Source: Nesterenkonia salmonea
GTDB taxonomy: Bacteria > Actinomycetota > Actinomycetes > Actinomycetales > Micrococcaceae
Assembly: GCF_005771525.1 (NCBI RefSeq)
Contig: NZ_VAVZ01000018.1
Coordinates: 1 to 63,394, forward strand
DNA: 63,394 bases
Direction of reading: 5' to 3'
The notes under the pieces are model-generated. The model searched no databases and was not told the DNA's origin. It saw nothing but the letters and a program-made list of their open reading frames with translations. Position numbers and translations under genes: made by a program. This document shows, one piece after another, positions 33,960 through 41,433 of the stretch (within the stretch, counting starts at the first letter, position 1; each line of letters begins with the position of its first letter).

Positions 33960-35381
33960 ATGCCGACCAAGTACGACCTCGCCATCATCGGGTCCGGCGG
34001 CGGAGCGTTCGCCGCGGCCATCCGTGCGACCACCCTCGGAAAGTCGGTGGTGATGATCGAGCGCGGCACGCTCGGCGGGACCTGCGTGAACACCGGCTGC
34101 GTGCCGTCGAAGGCCCTCATCGCCGCCGCCGATGCGCGACACGCCGCCGCCGACGCCTCGGACCGGTTCCCGGGAATCGCGACGACGACGGACCCCGTCG
34201 ACATGCCGGCGCTGATCGGCGGCAAGCAAGCCCTGGTCGAGTCGCTGCGCGGCGAGAAGTACGCCGACGTCGCCGAGTCCTACGGCTGGGCCATCCGCCG
34301 TGGCGACGCCGCGTTCGCGGGGGGCCCGGATGCCCCGGTGCTGGAGGTCACCGCGATCGACGGGGCCGTCGCGACCATCGAGGCCGACCACTACCTGGTC
34401 GCCACCGGATCCCGGCCCTGGGCACCGCCGATCGACGGCCTGGACGAGGCCGGATACCTGACCTCGACCACGGCCATGGAACTGACCGAGGTTCCGGAGT
34501 CGCTGCTCGTGCTCGGCGGCGGCTATGTCGCCCTGGAGCAGGCGCAGTTGTTCGCCCGGCTCGGGTCGAAAGTCACCCTGCTGGTGCGCTCCCGGCTGGC
34601 GTCGAAGGAAGAGCCGGAGGTCTCCAAGGCGCTCCAGGAGGTGTTCGCCGACGAGGGCATCCGAGTGGTGCGCCGCGCGGTGCCGACCCGGGTGTCCCGC
34701 GATGTTGGCGGCGAGGTCGTCGTGACTGCCGATGTGTCTGGCGGATCGCAGGAGTTCAGCGCCGACCAGGTCCTGGTCGCTCTCGGCCGCCGTCCCGTCA
34801 CCGACGGACTGGACCTTGACGCCGTCGGGGTCAAGACCGGCGATGCCGGGGAGGTCGTGGTCACGGATCGGCTGCGGTCGTCCAACCCGCGGGTCTGGGC
34901 GGCGGGCGACGTCACCGGGCACCCCGAGTTCGTCTACGTGGCCGCCCACCACGGCACGCTGGTCGCCGAGAACGCCTTCGCCGACGCCGAGAGGTCCATC
35001 GACTACGCGCGGCTGCCGCGGGTGACGTTCACCGGCCCCGCCATCGGCGCGGTCGGGATGACCGAGAAGCAGGTCCTCGCCGCCGGGATCCGCTGTGATT
35101 GCCGCGTGTTGCCCCTGCACCACGTGGCCCGGGCGCTGGTGAACCGGGACACCCGCGGGTTCATCAAGATCGTCGTGAACGCCGACACGAGCGAGATCCT
35201 CGGCCTGACCGCCGTCACCAAGGACGCCGGCGAACTGGCCGCCGCCGGCGTCCACGTCCTGGGCAAGACCGTCGCCGAGGTCGCCGACGAGTGGGCCCCC
35301 TACCTGACCATGGCCGAGGGCATCCGGATCGCCGCCAAGTCCTTCACCACCGACATCTCGCTACTGTCCTGCTGTGCGTGA
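33960..35381 (+). CDS. merA: Mercury(II) reductase MerA
   Basis: A 473-aa flavin disulfide oxidoreductase that reduces Hg(II) to volatile Hg(0) with NADPH. FAD-binding start YDLAIIGSGGGAFAAAIRA, redox pair GGTCVNTGCVPSK (C42, C47), NAD-binding LLVLGGGYVALEQAQLFARLG, and the C-terminal metal-delivery pair SCC (C471, C472). It lacks the N-terminal MerP-like domain, as in many actinobacterial enzymes. ATG 33960 has AGGAG at 6-nt spacing. No merT, merP or merB is near, so uptake would depend on other routes. GC is higher than in flanking DNA. Confidence 0.95.
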   Translation: MPTKYDLAIIGSGGGAFAAAIRATTLGKSVVMIERGTLGGTCVNTGCVPSKALIAAADARHAAADASDRFPGIATTTDPVDMPALIGGKQALVESLRGEKYADVAESYGWAIRRGDAAFAGGPDAPVLEVTAIDGAVATIEADHYLVATGSRPWAPPIDGLDEAGYLTSTTAMELTEVPESLLVLGGGYVALEQAQLFARLGSKVTLLVRSRLASKEEPEVSKALQEVFADEGIRVVRRAVPTRVSRDVGGEVVVTADVSGGSQEFSADQVLVALGRRPVTDGLDLDAVGVKTGDAGEVVVTDRLRSSNPRVWAAGDVTGHPEFVYVAAHHGTLVAENAFADAERSIDYARLPRVTFTGPAIGAVGMTEKQVLAAGIRCDCRVLPLHHVARALVNRDTRGFIKIVVNADTSEILGLTAVTKDAGELAAAGVHVLGKTVAEVADEWAPYLTMAEGIRIAAKSFTTDISLLSCCA

Positions 35382-35827
35382 GTGCACGCAGGCACAAGCG
35401 CGCGGAACGAGAAGTGACGCGAGGTCCGAACATGTCCCGTGGCGCGGTCGCAAGCGTTGCCTTCCGGCCGCCGATTGCACGGAGGCGGAGAATCGGACGT
35501 CAGATGTTAAAGCGCGAACCTGAATTCCACCGCGTTCTAAGTCGGATAGCTGCTGATGGAGGCCATCAAGGAGACCGGCCCTGCTGGTTGTGGAGCCACA
35601 GACAAGCACAACATCGAAGTGCTTATGTTTTAGTTTTGCGCCCCGAAGGGGCCAGTCGTAAGCTGAAAGCACCGACCAGCACGGGCGGCTAGGGTTCCGC
35701 CGGCATCAGCCGGGCCTGGTTCGAGCGCCGCAGTATGCCGCAGAGGCGGCATGGATCTTACGGGATAGAAGCCTTCAGGAGTGGAGTCGGCATGTTGCCA
35801 TGCCGTCCTCAGCCTGAAAGGTTCCCC
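35382..35827. other. Non-coding gap between merA and the MFS gene
   Basis: No credible gene. Contents: a boundary-type motif GTTAAAGCGCGAACCTGAAT (35507-35526) continuing into TCCACCGCGTTC; a terminator-like hairpin at 35604-35637; and a structured leader before the MFS gene with hairpins ATGCCGC-AGAG-GCGGCAT (35735-35752) and GGCATG-TTGC-CATGCC (35789-35804). Confidence 0.5.
35604..35637 (+). terminator. Likely intrinsic terminator downstream of merA
   Basis: AAGCAC-N9-GTGCTT stem followed by a T-rich tract (ATGTTTTAGTTTT). Short stem, but one of few places with a genuine T-run in this GC-rich window. Confidence 0.45.
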
Positions 35828-37051
35828 GTGTCCTCTCCCACCGCTCCCTCACCTGACCCAGGTTTCCGCCGTCTGGTCTACCCTTTGGCACTCAGCGTCG
35901 GTGTAGGCTTCGGCGCCATTCTCTACGGCACCTCGGTGCTGATCACCTCCAGTGCAGCCGGTGCGCAGTTCTCCCTGTCACTGCTCTCCCTGGCCTTCTC
36001 CGGCTCGGTGCTCACCGGTGCCGCCGCTGCAGTCCCGGTGGGCCGGTACGCCGATAGGCACGGGATCCGAGCAGTAGTGGCTCTCGGGGGCCTGCTGGTG
36101 TTCATGGGGTTCCTGGGCTTCGCCGTCAGCAGCTCCGGCTGGCAGGTTCTCGCGGCATGGTGGCTGCTGATCGGTCCCGGGAGCACGATGGTGCTGTTCG
36201 AACCAGCCTTCATCGCCATGCAGCAGTGGTTCACCCGGGAGCAGCGCAACCGCGCCGCAGGCACATTGACCCTGATCACCGGGCTAGCCGGGCCGGTGTT
36301 CATCCCTTCGGTCTCCTATCTGGTGGAGGCCTTCGGCTGGCGGACCACGGCGGTACTGCTGGGGGCGTCCGTACTGGTCGTCTCGGGGCTGACGGCTGGG
36401 TGGGCGCTGCGCGCAGCACCGGTCCCGCAGCGGCTGGAAGAACCGGAATCTGCGTCCCTGGGTGGCGCGGAGGCGCAGGGGGTGAAGCGGGGCCTGCCGG
36501 CAGGGTTCCTGCTACTGAGCATCGCGGTGGCCCTGACCATGGCCGTGCTGGAGGCTTTCAACGTGCACCGCATTGCGCGGTTCGAGGCTGCCGGTTTCGA
36601 CCCGTCCGTGGTGGCATGGTGGGCGGCCGCAGTGGGACTGCTGAGTCTGCCCGCTCGGTTCCTGCTGCCGGTGCTGGCCAACCGGCTCGACTCCGCAAAG
36701 CTCTACATGGGCCTGACAGTACTGATCATCCCAGCCGTCTTGCTTGCGGTGCGAGGGACTGAGGCCTGGGAGATGTATGGGCACTTCATCCTCTTCGGCC
36801 TGCTGTTCGGAGCGTTCATCCCCCTGCGGGCGGTGATTATGAGCGACTGGTACTCCGGTGCCACCTTCGGCACGCTGATGGGCATCCAAGCGGTCGGGAT
36901 CGCCTTAGGCCGTGCCGCCGGACCAGCAGCAGTGGGATGGCTGGCGGAGACACCGTGGGGCTATCCGAGCGGGATGGCCCTGCTGGTGCTGCTACTGGGG
37001 CTCAGCCTGGGCCTGCTGCTCATCGCGGCCCGGCGTCGCACACGGGGATAG
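35828..37051 (+). CDS. MFS transporter
   Basis: A 407-aa major facilitator with twelve hydrophobic segments. Between helices 2 and 3 it has the MFS loop motif as VPVGRYADRHGIRAVVALGG, and the second half begins FLLLSIAVALTMAVLEAFNVHRIARFEAAG. Closest in outline to the YnfM/CynX-like or OFA-like groups, but the substrate cannot be read. GTG 35828 was chosen because GAAAGG lies 7 nt upstream and the preceding frame is unlike protein. The 5' leader is about 90-150 nt and contains two hairpins, so regulation at the RNA level is possible. Confidence 0.85.
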   Translation: MSSPTAPSPDPGFRRLVYPLALSVGVGFGAILYGTSVLITSSAAGAQFSLSLLSLAFSGSVLTGAAAAVPVGRYADRHGIRAVVALGGLLVFMGFLGFAVSSSGWQVLAAWWLLIGPGSTMVLFEPAFIAMQQWFTREQRNRAAGTLTLITGLAGPVFIPSVSYLVEAFGWRTTAVLLGASVLVVSGLTAGWALRAAPVPQRLEEPESASLGGAEAQGVKRGLPAGFLLLSIAVALTMAVLEAFNVHRIARFEAAGFDPSVVAWWAAAVGLLSLPARFLLPVLANRLDSAKLYMGLTVLIIPAVLLAVRGTEAWEMYGHFILFGLLFGAFIPLRAVIMSDWYSGATFGTLMGIQAVGIALGRAAGPAAVGWLAETPWGYPSGMALLVLLLGLSLGLLLIAARRRTRG

Positions 37052-37069
37052 GCCCGCCCGAGGGCCTCC

Positions 37070-37273
37070 TCACCCGGCTTTGCGGTACTTGCGGTGGATG
37101 GTCTGCTTGGTGACGCCCAGCAGAGTTCCGATCTCACCCCATTTGAGCCCAGAGTTCCTGGCCTTGCGAACCGCGATCTCTTCACGGCGGGCAAGCTCCT
37201 TCTTCGCCTCGGCCACCGCGACAAGCTCCTGCAGCACGTTGTCGCCGTCATCGGCCCCTACTGCAGTCTTCAT
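37070..37273 (-). CDS. Small helix-turn-helix DNA-binding protein
   Basis: A 67-aa protein with a C-terminal HTH: GLKWGEIGTLLGVTKQTIHRKYRK, preceded by a helical region (LQELVAVAEAKKELARREEIAVRKAR). Such single-HTH proteins are common in Micrococcales and presumably act as local regulators. A perfect 16-bp palindrome begins 4 bp upstream of the start codon, which suggests autorepression. Convergent with the MFS gene, 18 nt apart. Confidence 0.7.
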   Translation of the reverse strand: MKTAVGADDGDNVLQELVAVAEAKKELARREEIAVRKARNSGLKWGEIGTLLGVTKQTIHRKYRKAG

Positions 37274-37276
37274 AGG

Positions 37277-37292
37277 GTCAGCATATGCTGAC
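37277..37292. promoter_or_regulatory. Perfect 16-bp palindromic operator at the small HTH gene
   Basis: GTCAGCATATGCTGAC, fully symmetric, ends 4 bp before the ATG of the HTH gene and contains a CATATG that could serve as the -10. A dimeric HTH protein bound here would block its own transcription. Confidence 0.6.
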
Positions 37293-37356
37293 GAAAGCTG
37301 AGGCCGCCAGACTGTCTACTCTCAGCCGAAACGCACACCTCTGGGAAGATGGAGCC

Positions 37357-37455
37357 ATGTCCAAGCGGAGGAAGAAGGCGCGGGGAACCCCAGCTCAACG
37401 GCGGCGGAGGCTCGGGTCGCGGAGCCCTGCCGCCGCGAAGCCCCTAACCCGGTGA
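37357..37455 (+). CDS. Possible 32-aa highly basic peptide
   Basis: ATG at 37357 preceded by GGGAAGATGGAG; the 32 codons end at TGA 37453. The product begins MSKRRKKARGTPAQRRRR and has 14 Arg or Lys. It could be a tiny nucleic-acid-binding protein or a chance ORF in GC-rich DNA. It sits in the 267-bp gap between the HTH gene and the small glycine-rich membrane protein, where I see no other coding signal. Confidence 0.3.
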   Translation: MSKRRKKARGTPAQRRRRLGSRSPAAAKPLTR

Positions 37456-37540
37456 GCATCGGGCAACTGCGCAACCCTGCGTAGGCAGTCAGCGCCGCCC
37501 AGAGGTTAATCCGCTTTTGAACTCGACGTAGTCTGAGTTC

Positions 37541-37750
37541 ATGAGCAAGAACGCGAGAAATTCGAACACGGGTATGGCGGTGGGGGCCGGTGCGGGTATC
37601 GCCCTTGGGGCCGGTTTCGGGCTCATGGCAGACAACCTGGCACTCTGGATGGGCGTCGGTATCGCCATCGGGATCGCGATAGGGCTTGGATTCGACGAAG
37701 ACAGGAAACGTAAGCAGAAACCGGGCGAGGGTGGACCGGAGAGCGACTAA
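37541..37750 (+). CDS. Small glycine-zipper membrane protein
   Basis: A 69-aa protein with two glycine-rich hydrophobic segments (MAVGAGAGIALGAGFGLMA and LWMGVGIAIGIAIGLGF) and a charged C-terminal tail. The pattern is typical of small bacterial glycine-zipper membrane proteins, function unknown. TAGTCT ends 6 nt before the ATG and TTAATC sits 17 bp further upstream, giving a leaderless promoter. The 6-bp inverted repeat GAACTC / GAGTTC (37520-37540) overlaps that promoter. Confidence 0.65.
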   Translation: MSKNARNSNTGMAVGAGAGIALGAGFGLMADNLALWMGVGIAIGIAIGLGFDEDRKRKQKPGEGGPESD

Positions 37751-37754
37751 CTAG

Positions 37755-38075
37755 TCAGAGGTTAGTTCGCTTGTTGCGCTCCTCTTGGGAAGCGATGGCT
37801 TCTTCCATCAGCAGCTGAATGTAGCTCTGTTGCTGCACTGGTGGATCATCCCCGTGGAACTGATCCCACTTCTCCGCAATGGCTGCCTGGTCTTCTGGGG
37901 AGAACCGGATGAGACTGCCTTGCCGATGACAGGGCCATGCTCCACGGTTCGCTTTGGCGATGACTTTCTTGACCGGGTGGGAGTACCTTGCAGCGAGTTC
38001 CTGGGCTGTGACCCATCGTGCCGACTCCACTACACGGGATCGGGTGTGGCCTGATCTTCTCTCAGAAGGCGTCAT
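37755..38075 (-). CDS. Excisionase-like HTH protein, paralogue A
   Basis: A 106-aa protein with a MerR/excisionase-type HTH: ARWVTAQELAARYSHPVKKVIAKANRGAWPCHRQGSLIRFSPEDQAAIAEKW, then a charged C-terminal helix. The core GxWPCHR-G--IRFSP-DQ-AI is nearly identical to that of the upstream gene, so the two are tandem paralogues. Its start overlaps the end of that gene by 14 nt. Located beside the integrase and on the same strand, a position typical for directionality factors or regulators. Confidence 0.7.
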   Translation of the reverse strand: MTPSERRSGHTRSRVVESARWVTAQELAARYSHPVKKVIAKANRGAWPCHRQGSLIRFSPEDQAAIAEKWDQFHGDDPPVQQQSYIQLLMEEAIASQEERNKRTNL

Positions 38076-38352
38076 TTAGGAGCTTCTTGATCCGTTCCCG
38101 TCGAAGCGCGTTTTGCTTACGGGTGGGTAAGTCCGGCTGGTTGGATTTCCACATGTCGCGAATGGCCTGCTGATCGTCTGGCGAGAAGCGAATGGTGCGG
38201 CCTAGGCGATGGCAGGGCCACTCTCCGCTCGTGATTCGAGCCCTGACTGCTGTTTGCGACATCGAGTACAGGTCAGCCAAGTCGGAGACTGTCGCCCATC
38301 GTTGCATGAGTTCGCGTTCATCCAGAGGCCGCTCACTTTTGCGCTGAGTCAT
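38062..38352 (-). CDS. Excisionase-like HTH protein, paralogue B
   Basis: A 96-aa HTH protein: ATVSDLADLYSMSQTAVRARITSGEWPCHRLGRTIRFSPDDQQAIRDMWKSN plus a basic C-terminus. Tandem paralogue of the gene it overlaps downstream. ATG 38352 or GTG 38355 could start it; GGGAG is just upstream. It lies 83 bp after the integrase stop, so it may belong to the integrase transcript. Heterodimer formation between the two is possible but unproven. Confidence 0.68.
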   Translation of the reverse strand: MTQRKSERPLDERELMQRWATVSDLADLYSMSQTAVRARITSGEWPCHRLGRTIRFSPDDQQAIRDMWKSNQPDLPTRKQNALRRERIKKLLNDAF

Positions 38353-38434
38353 CACTCCCGATTCTCCCAGCTACGGCTAGAGCAGAGAACCACAGTGTGA
38401 AACGCCTCAGGTAAGTGGCCTTAATCCTAGGAGG

Positions 38435-39796
38435 TTAGCCAACGCGGCGCTGTTTCCACTCGTCGAAGTCGACAACTATCGCATCGCCGGCGGCTTCCTC
38501 TTCGATGTCCTTTACTGGCTGTGGATCAGGGTCTTCTGGAGGCTTCGGCCCAGCCCAGAGCGCGTCGCCGACCTGTGCGGCGACGTCACGCTTCATGTCG
38601 TCGAGCACATGCTGGTATCGGTCCACCATGGTGCGCTGACTCCAGCCCATGAGGTCCATCACGACACGGGCGTCAATGCCGAGCATCAGCATCATCGTGG
38701 CCGAGACGTGCCGGGCATCATGAAGCCGGACATGATCGACCCCGCACTCCTCCAGGAGTGCCTTCCAGCGCTTCCAATCGCTTTCGGGCCGGTGGGGGCG
38801 GCCGTTGAGCTGGCAAAAGACGAGGTCAACGGTGATGCCGTTCGGGTCTGTATAGGGCTTGCGCCGTTTGCCTTCAGCCTTGTTCAGCGCGAGGTGCTCC
38901 GCGTGAAGTTTCTTCAGGTGCTTCAGCACCTGCTTGGGGGCAGGGAGGCTCCGTCGTCCAGCTAGTGATTTTGGGGTTCCGAAGAAGAGTCCGCCTCCGT
39001 ACCTGGATGGGCAGAGATGTGGTCGTTTGGCGGGGCAGTGGGTGATGTCATCGCATCCGTGCCGCCATTTCTTGGGGTAGAGAGTGCGCCGCAGGTCGAT
39101 CTGACCGTTACCGAGGTCGACAGTGTCCCACCCCAGTCCGAGGATCTCGCCTTGCCGCGGCCCATAGGTGAGCGCCATCATCCAGCGTGTGGCCTCGGCT
39201 GACGGCAGCGTCTCTGCGTGAGCGATGATCTTCCGAGCGTCCTCAGGAGTGAAGGTCGGCGGCTCAAAGGCCTCGTCGCTGCGTCCCGATGGCGCATCAA
39301 CCTTCAGCAGTGGATTGGAGCCCAGTTTTCCTCGCTTCACCGCTGCTTTGAATGCGCCGTTGAGGATGCGGTGAAGTTGGAGCACCGAAGCAACGGCCTT
39401 GCCCTCAGCTCGCTTACGTGCGTAGAACGTCTCGATGTGCTCGGGTTTGAGCTTGTCTAGCTTGGTTCGGGCCAGTCTTGTGTCGTTCAGCCAGGCGATC
39501 TTGGCCTCGTAGCCCTCCAGGGTGCTGTCTTTCAGGGATCCCTGTTTAATGGTGTACAGCCAGTGATCCAGCCACTCCTGAAGGGTAGGAGCGGAACCGA
39601 TGGTGACGGTGCCATCTTCCACCTGACGAATGAGGTCGCGGCGGGCAGCCGCACAGAGAGCCTGGGATCGGCCATAGACCGGCTTGCGGATGCGCTTTCC
39701 GCTGATCGGGTCAGTCCCGACGGTGACATCGGCCCTCCAGCGTCCTTTGCTGACTTGGTAAGGCTTAGAGCCCTCCCCGTTTGCTCGACGTCCCAT
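38435..39796 (-). CDS. int: Tyrosine-type site-specific integrase
   Basis: A 453-aa phage-type integrase. It has an N-terminal arm-binding segment, a core-binding SAM-like domain (TLQEWLDHWLYTIKQGSLKDSTLEGYEAKI) and a catalytic domain with R214 (YGPRQGEI), H359-x-x-R362 (RLHDARHVSAT), W385 in the GWSQ box and nucleophile Y394 (DRYQHV). A Cys/His insert (residues 248-262) is common in actinophage integrases. Its ATG overlaps the stop of the repressor gene (TAATG), so both are translated from one message. It probably catalysed insertion of this element, perhaps at the tRNA-Lys. Confidence 0.92.
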   Translation of the reverse strand: MGRRANGEGSKPYQVSKGRWRADVTVGTDPISGKRIRKPVYGRSQALCAAARRDLIRQVEDGTVTIGSAPTLQEWLDHWLYTIKQGSLKDSTLEGYEAKIAWLNDTRLARTKLDKLKPEHIETFYARKRAEGKAVASVLQLHRILNGAFKAAVKRGKLGSNPLLKVDAPSGRSDEAFEPPTFTPEDARKIIAHAETLPSAEATRWMMALTYGPRQGEILGLGWDTVDLGNGQIDLRRTLYPKKWRHGCDDITHCPAKRPHLCPSRYGGGLFFGTPKSLAGRRSLPAPKQVLKHLKKLHAEHLALNKAEGKRRKPYTDPNGITVDLVFCQLNGRPHRPESDWKRWKALLEECGVDHVRLHDARHVSATMMLMLGIDARVVMDLMGWSQRTMVDRYQHVLDDMKRDVAAQVGDALWAGPKPPEDPDPQPVKDIEEEAAGDAIVVDFDEWKQRRVG

Positions 39797-40182
39797 TATT
39801 CACCTCGCTGTCGGACCCACTGGCGGTAGATCTCCCGGATTTCTGCTTCATCGGGAGACTCTTCGGACGGAGGAGTCATGTCACGAAGGAACTGGACCAC
39901 GAAGTCTGAGGCGAAGCGGAGGTGCTTCTCTGACTCGCAGATCAGGTATGCGCGCAGAAACAATTCATGCGTATCAAGTTCAAGGGCGCTGCTGACGTCC
40001 TCGAGGTCATTGACGTTCCAGGTGACTACGTCGTTTAGGCGCTCCGACACATAAGTGCGTGATTTTCCGAGACGTCCCGCAAGGGTCCCTTGTGTGATGC
40101 CTTGGGCATCGATCTCTTTGCGTACGGCTTCTGAGACCGCGCGAGCAAGAGGACCTGGATGGGCTGCGGGCCTACGACTCAT
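39796..40182 (-). CDS. XRE-type HTH repressor of the integrative element
   Basis: A 128-aa protein with an HTH in ARAVSEAVRKEIDAQGITQGTLAGRLGKSRTYVSERLNDVVTWNVNDLEDVSSALELDTHELF and a helical C-terminal domain for dimerisation. ATG 40182 was chosen over a start 78 codons upstream because TACAGT ends exactly 6 nt before it. It is transcribed away from the excisionase-primase operon and toward the integrase, the position of a lysogenic repressor. The candidate operator is at 40319-40335. Confidence 0.8.
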   Translation of the reverse strand: MSRRPAAHPGPLARAVSEAVRKEIDAQGITQGTLAGRLGKSRTYVSERLNDVVTWNVNDLEDVSSALELDTHELFLRAYLICESEKHLRFASDFVVQFLRDMTPPSEESPDEAEIREIYRQWVRQRGE

Positions 40183-40526
40183 AGTTTCACTGTAGCGGGC
40201 TCTGCAGCCATTTGGCAGCACGCTGAACCCCCGCTTCCTTCCACCACACCGGACACTCACAGGGAAGTTGAGAGGTACTGAGAGCAGTCTCGGCGTGTCT
40301 TTTGACGCCAAATGAGGCATCTCGTATTGTGAGATACAAGCTGAAAGTCGGTGGGCGGCGTTAGACGACCACTGCCGATGGGAAGCTTCGGGGATCAGCC
40401 CATCACGCACCGCCAAGCCGGTGCACTGAGCCCGGATACTAACTGTGAACGGATCCTAATCTTCGATCCCCGCGACCGTCTCTTGTGGTTGTGCCACTGG
40501 AGAGAAACGCGAAGAAGGATCTGTTC
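40183..40526. other. Regulatory gap between repressor and excisionase
   Basis: No gene. It carries the leftward leaderless promoter (TACAGT 40194-40189), a CCGGACACTCAC motif (40249-40260), the rightward promoter/operator at 40302-40335, and then a leader of about 190 nt before the excisionase ATG. Confidence 0.6.
40302..40335 (+). promoter_or_regulatory. Rightward promoter with overlapping operator
   Basis: TTGACG (40302-40307), 17-bp spacer, TATTGT (40325-40330): the best sigma-70 type promoter in the element, reading into the excisionase-primase operon. The inverted repeat ATCTC-N7-GAGAT (40319-40335) covers the -10 and is the natural binding site for the divergent repressor. Confidence 0.65.
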
Positions 40527-40757
40527 ATGACTCAGACTTCCGCTGCACCCTCTACGCAGCTTCTCACCGTGACCGAGGCTGCCAACGCGCTCGGGATGAA
40601 ACGGGACTACGTCTACTCTGCGATCCGGGACGGCGACCTTCCCGTGGTCTACCTCGGTCGCGGCTCACGCCCGGTGATGCGCATCCATCCCACCGACCTG
40701 GAGAGCTTCATTCAGTCACGTCGCTTCGCAGGAAACGGGGCCTGGACTGATGCATAG
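40527..40757 (+). CDS. Excisionase-family DNA-binding protein
   Basis: A 76-aa protein of the excisionase/MerR-like HTH family: LLTVTEAANALGMKRDYVYSAIRDGDLPVVYLGRGSRPVMRIHPTDLESFIQSRR. ATG 40527 has AAGGAT upstream; the longer frame from 40485 lacks support. First gene of the early operon, overlapping the next gene by 8 nt. Likely role: directionality of integrase or control of early genes. Confidence 0.8.
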   Translation: MTQTSAAPSTQLLTVTEAANALGMKRDYVYSAIRDGDLPVVYLGRGSRPVMRIHPTDLESFIQSRRFAGNGAWTDA

Positions 40758-41433
40758 GTTCGACCCCGGTGACACTCGCTACATCCTCTCAGGCGCAGAG
40801 GCACTCGAAAACTGTCTTGCTGCGGCAGGAATCGACAACCCTGAGGTGGAGATCCTCTTGTGGGAAATTCTCCTGGTCGTGACCGACAACCAGTGCTCGA
40901 CCTACGGGGTGGTCACTCAGCATTACACCGAGATGGCTGGGATCAACGACTGGCAGGACCGAGGGGTCGATTACCCGACTCAGGACCACGCCATCCGCAT
41001 GCTCGCCTCCGACGCTGTGGATTACGCTGCCGGAAATCCCCCACCGCTTGACTCCACGGGCCCCGAGGCGATGAGCGAGTGGGCCATGGCTGGTGTGGAG
41101 AAGCTCGACGGGTTCTACGGGTGGATTCTCGACCATTTCCATGAAATCGCCTGCGGTTCGGACCACTTCGATGCATACCAGCTCTCGGAGCACGAACCTC
41201 TCCTCGAGGCTGTCAGCCGTCTCGACGAATCCGGCTACAAACCTGGTGCGCTCAGCCCTCACGCGCCGGCCTCCGGGGGCGCCACTGCGCTCCAAGGCTC
41301 CCACAGCATGAGGGCCGAAATCGTCGAGCTGATCACCAAGGGCCATGACGATAAGAAGATCAGCCTCCTGACCGGAGCCTCTAGCGAAGAGATCACTCGC
41401 GTCCGGGAGGAGACAGAGGGCTCCCATGAGTGA
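40750..41433 (+). CDS. Orphan protein of the satellite operon
   Basis: A 227-aa soluble acidic protein, no recognised domain. N-terminal helices (ILSGAEALENCLAAAGIDNPEVEILLWEILLVV), a middle DAIRMLASDAVDY-like helical region, and a C-terminal segment that reads like a small HTH: MRAEIVELITKGHDDKKISLLTGASSEEITRVRE. Overlaps the excisionase gene by 8 nt and the primase gene by 8 nt, so it is translated with them. The HTH-like tail hints at DNA binding or replication control. Confidence 0.65.
   Translation: MHRFDPGDTRYILSGAEALENCLAAAGIDNPEVEILLWEILLVVTDNQCSTYGVVTQHYTEMAGINDWQDRGVDYPTQDHAIRMLASDAVDYAAGNPPPLDSTGPEAMSEWAMAGVEKLDGFYGWILDHFHEIACGSDHFDAYQLSEHEPLLEAVSRLDESGYKPGALSPHAPASGGATALQGSHSMRAEIVELITKGHDDKKISLLTGASSEEITRVREETEGSHE

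Noticed and set aside
33465-35255. A 596-codon open frame on the minus strand covering merR and most of merA
   Set aside because: Only the last 129 codons are a protein (MerR). The rest is the antisense of merA, kept open by extreme GC, and has low-complexity Gly/Arg/Asp composition.
35361-35672. A 103-codon minus-strand frame after merA
   Set aside because: Spans the merA end, the boundary motif and a terminator; no ribosome-binding site, no protein-like composition.
31298-37516. TTAATCCGCTT shared by the tRNA-Lys remnant (31298) and 37506 as attL/attR
   Set aside because: Only 11 bp, no tRNA 3' half follows the second copy, and its TTAATC serves well as the -35 of the gene at 37541. Coincidence is more likely.
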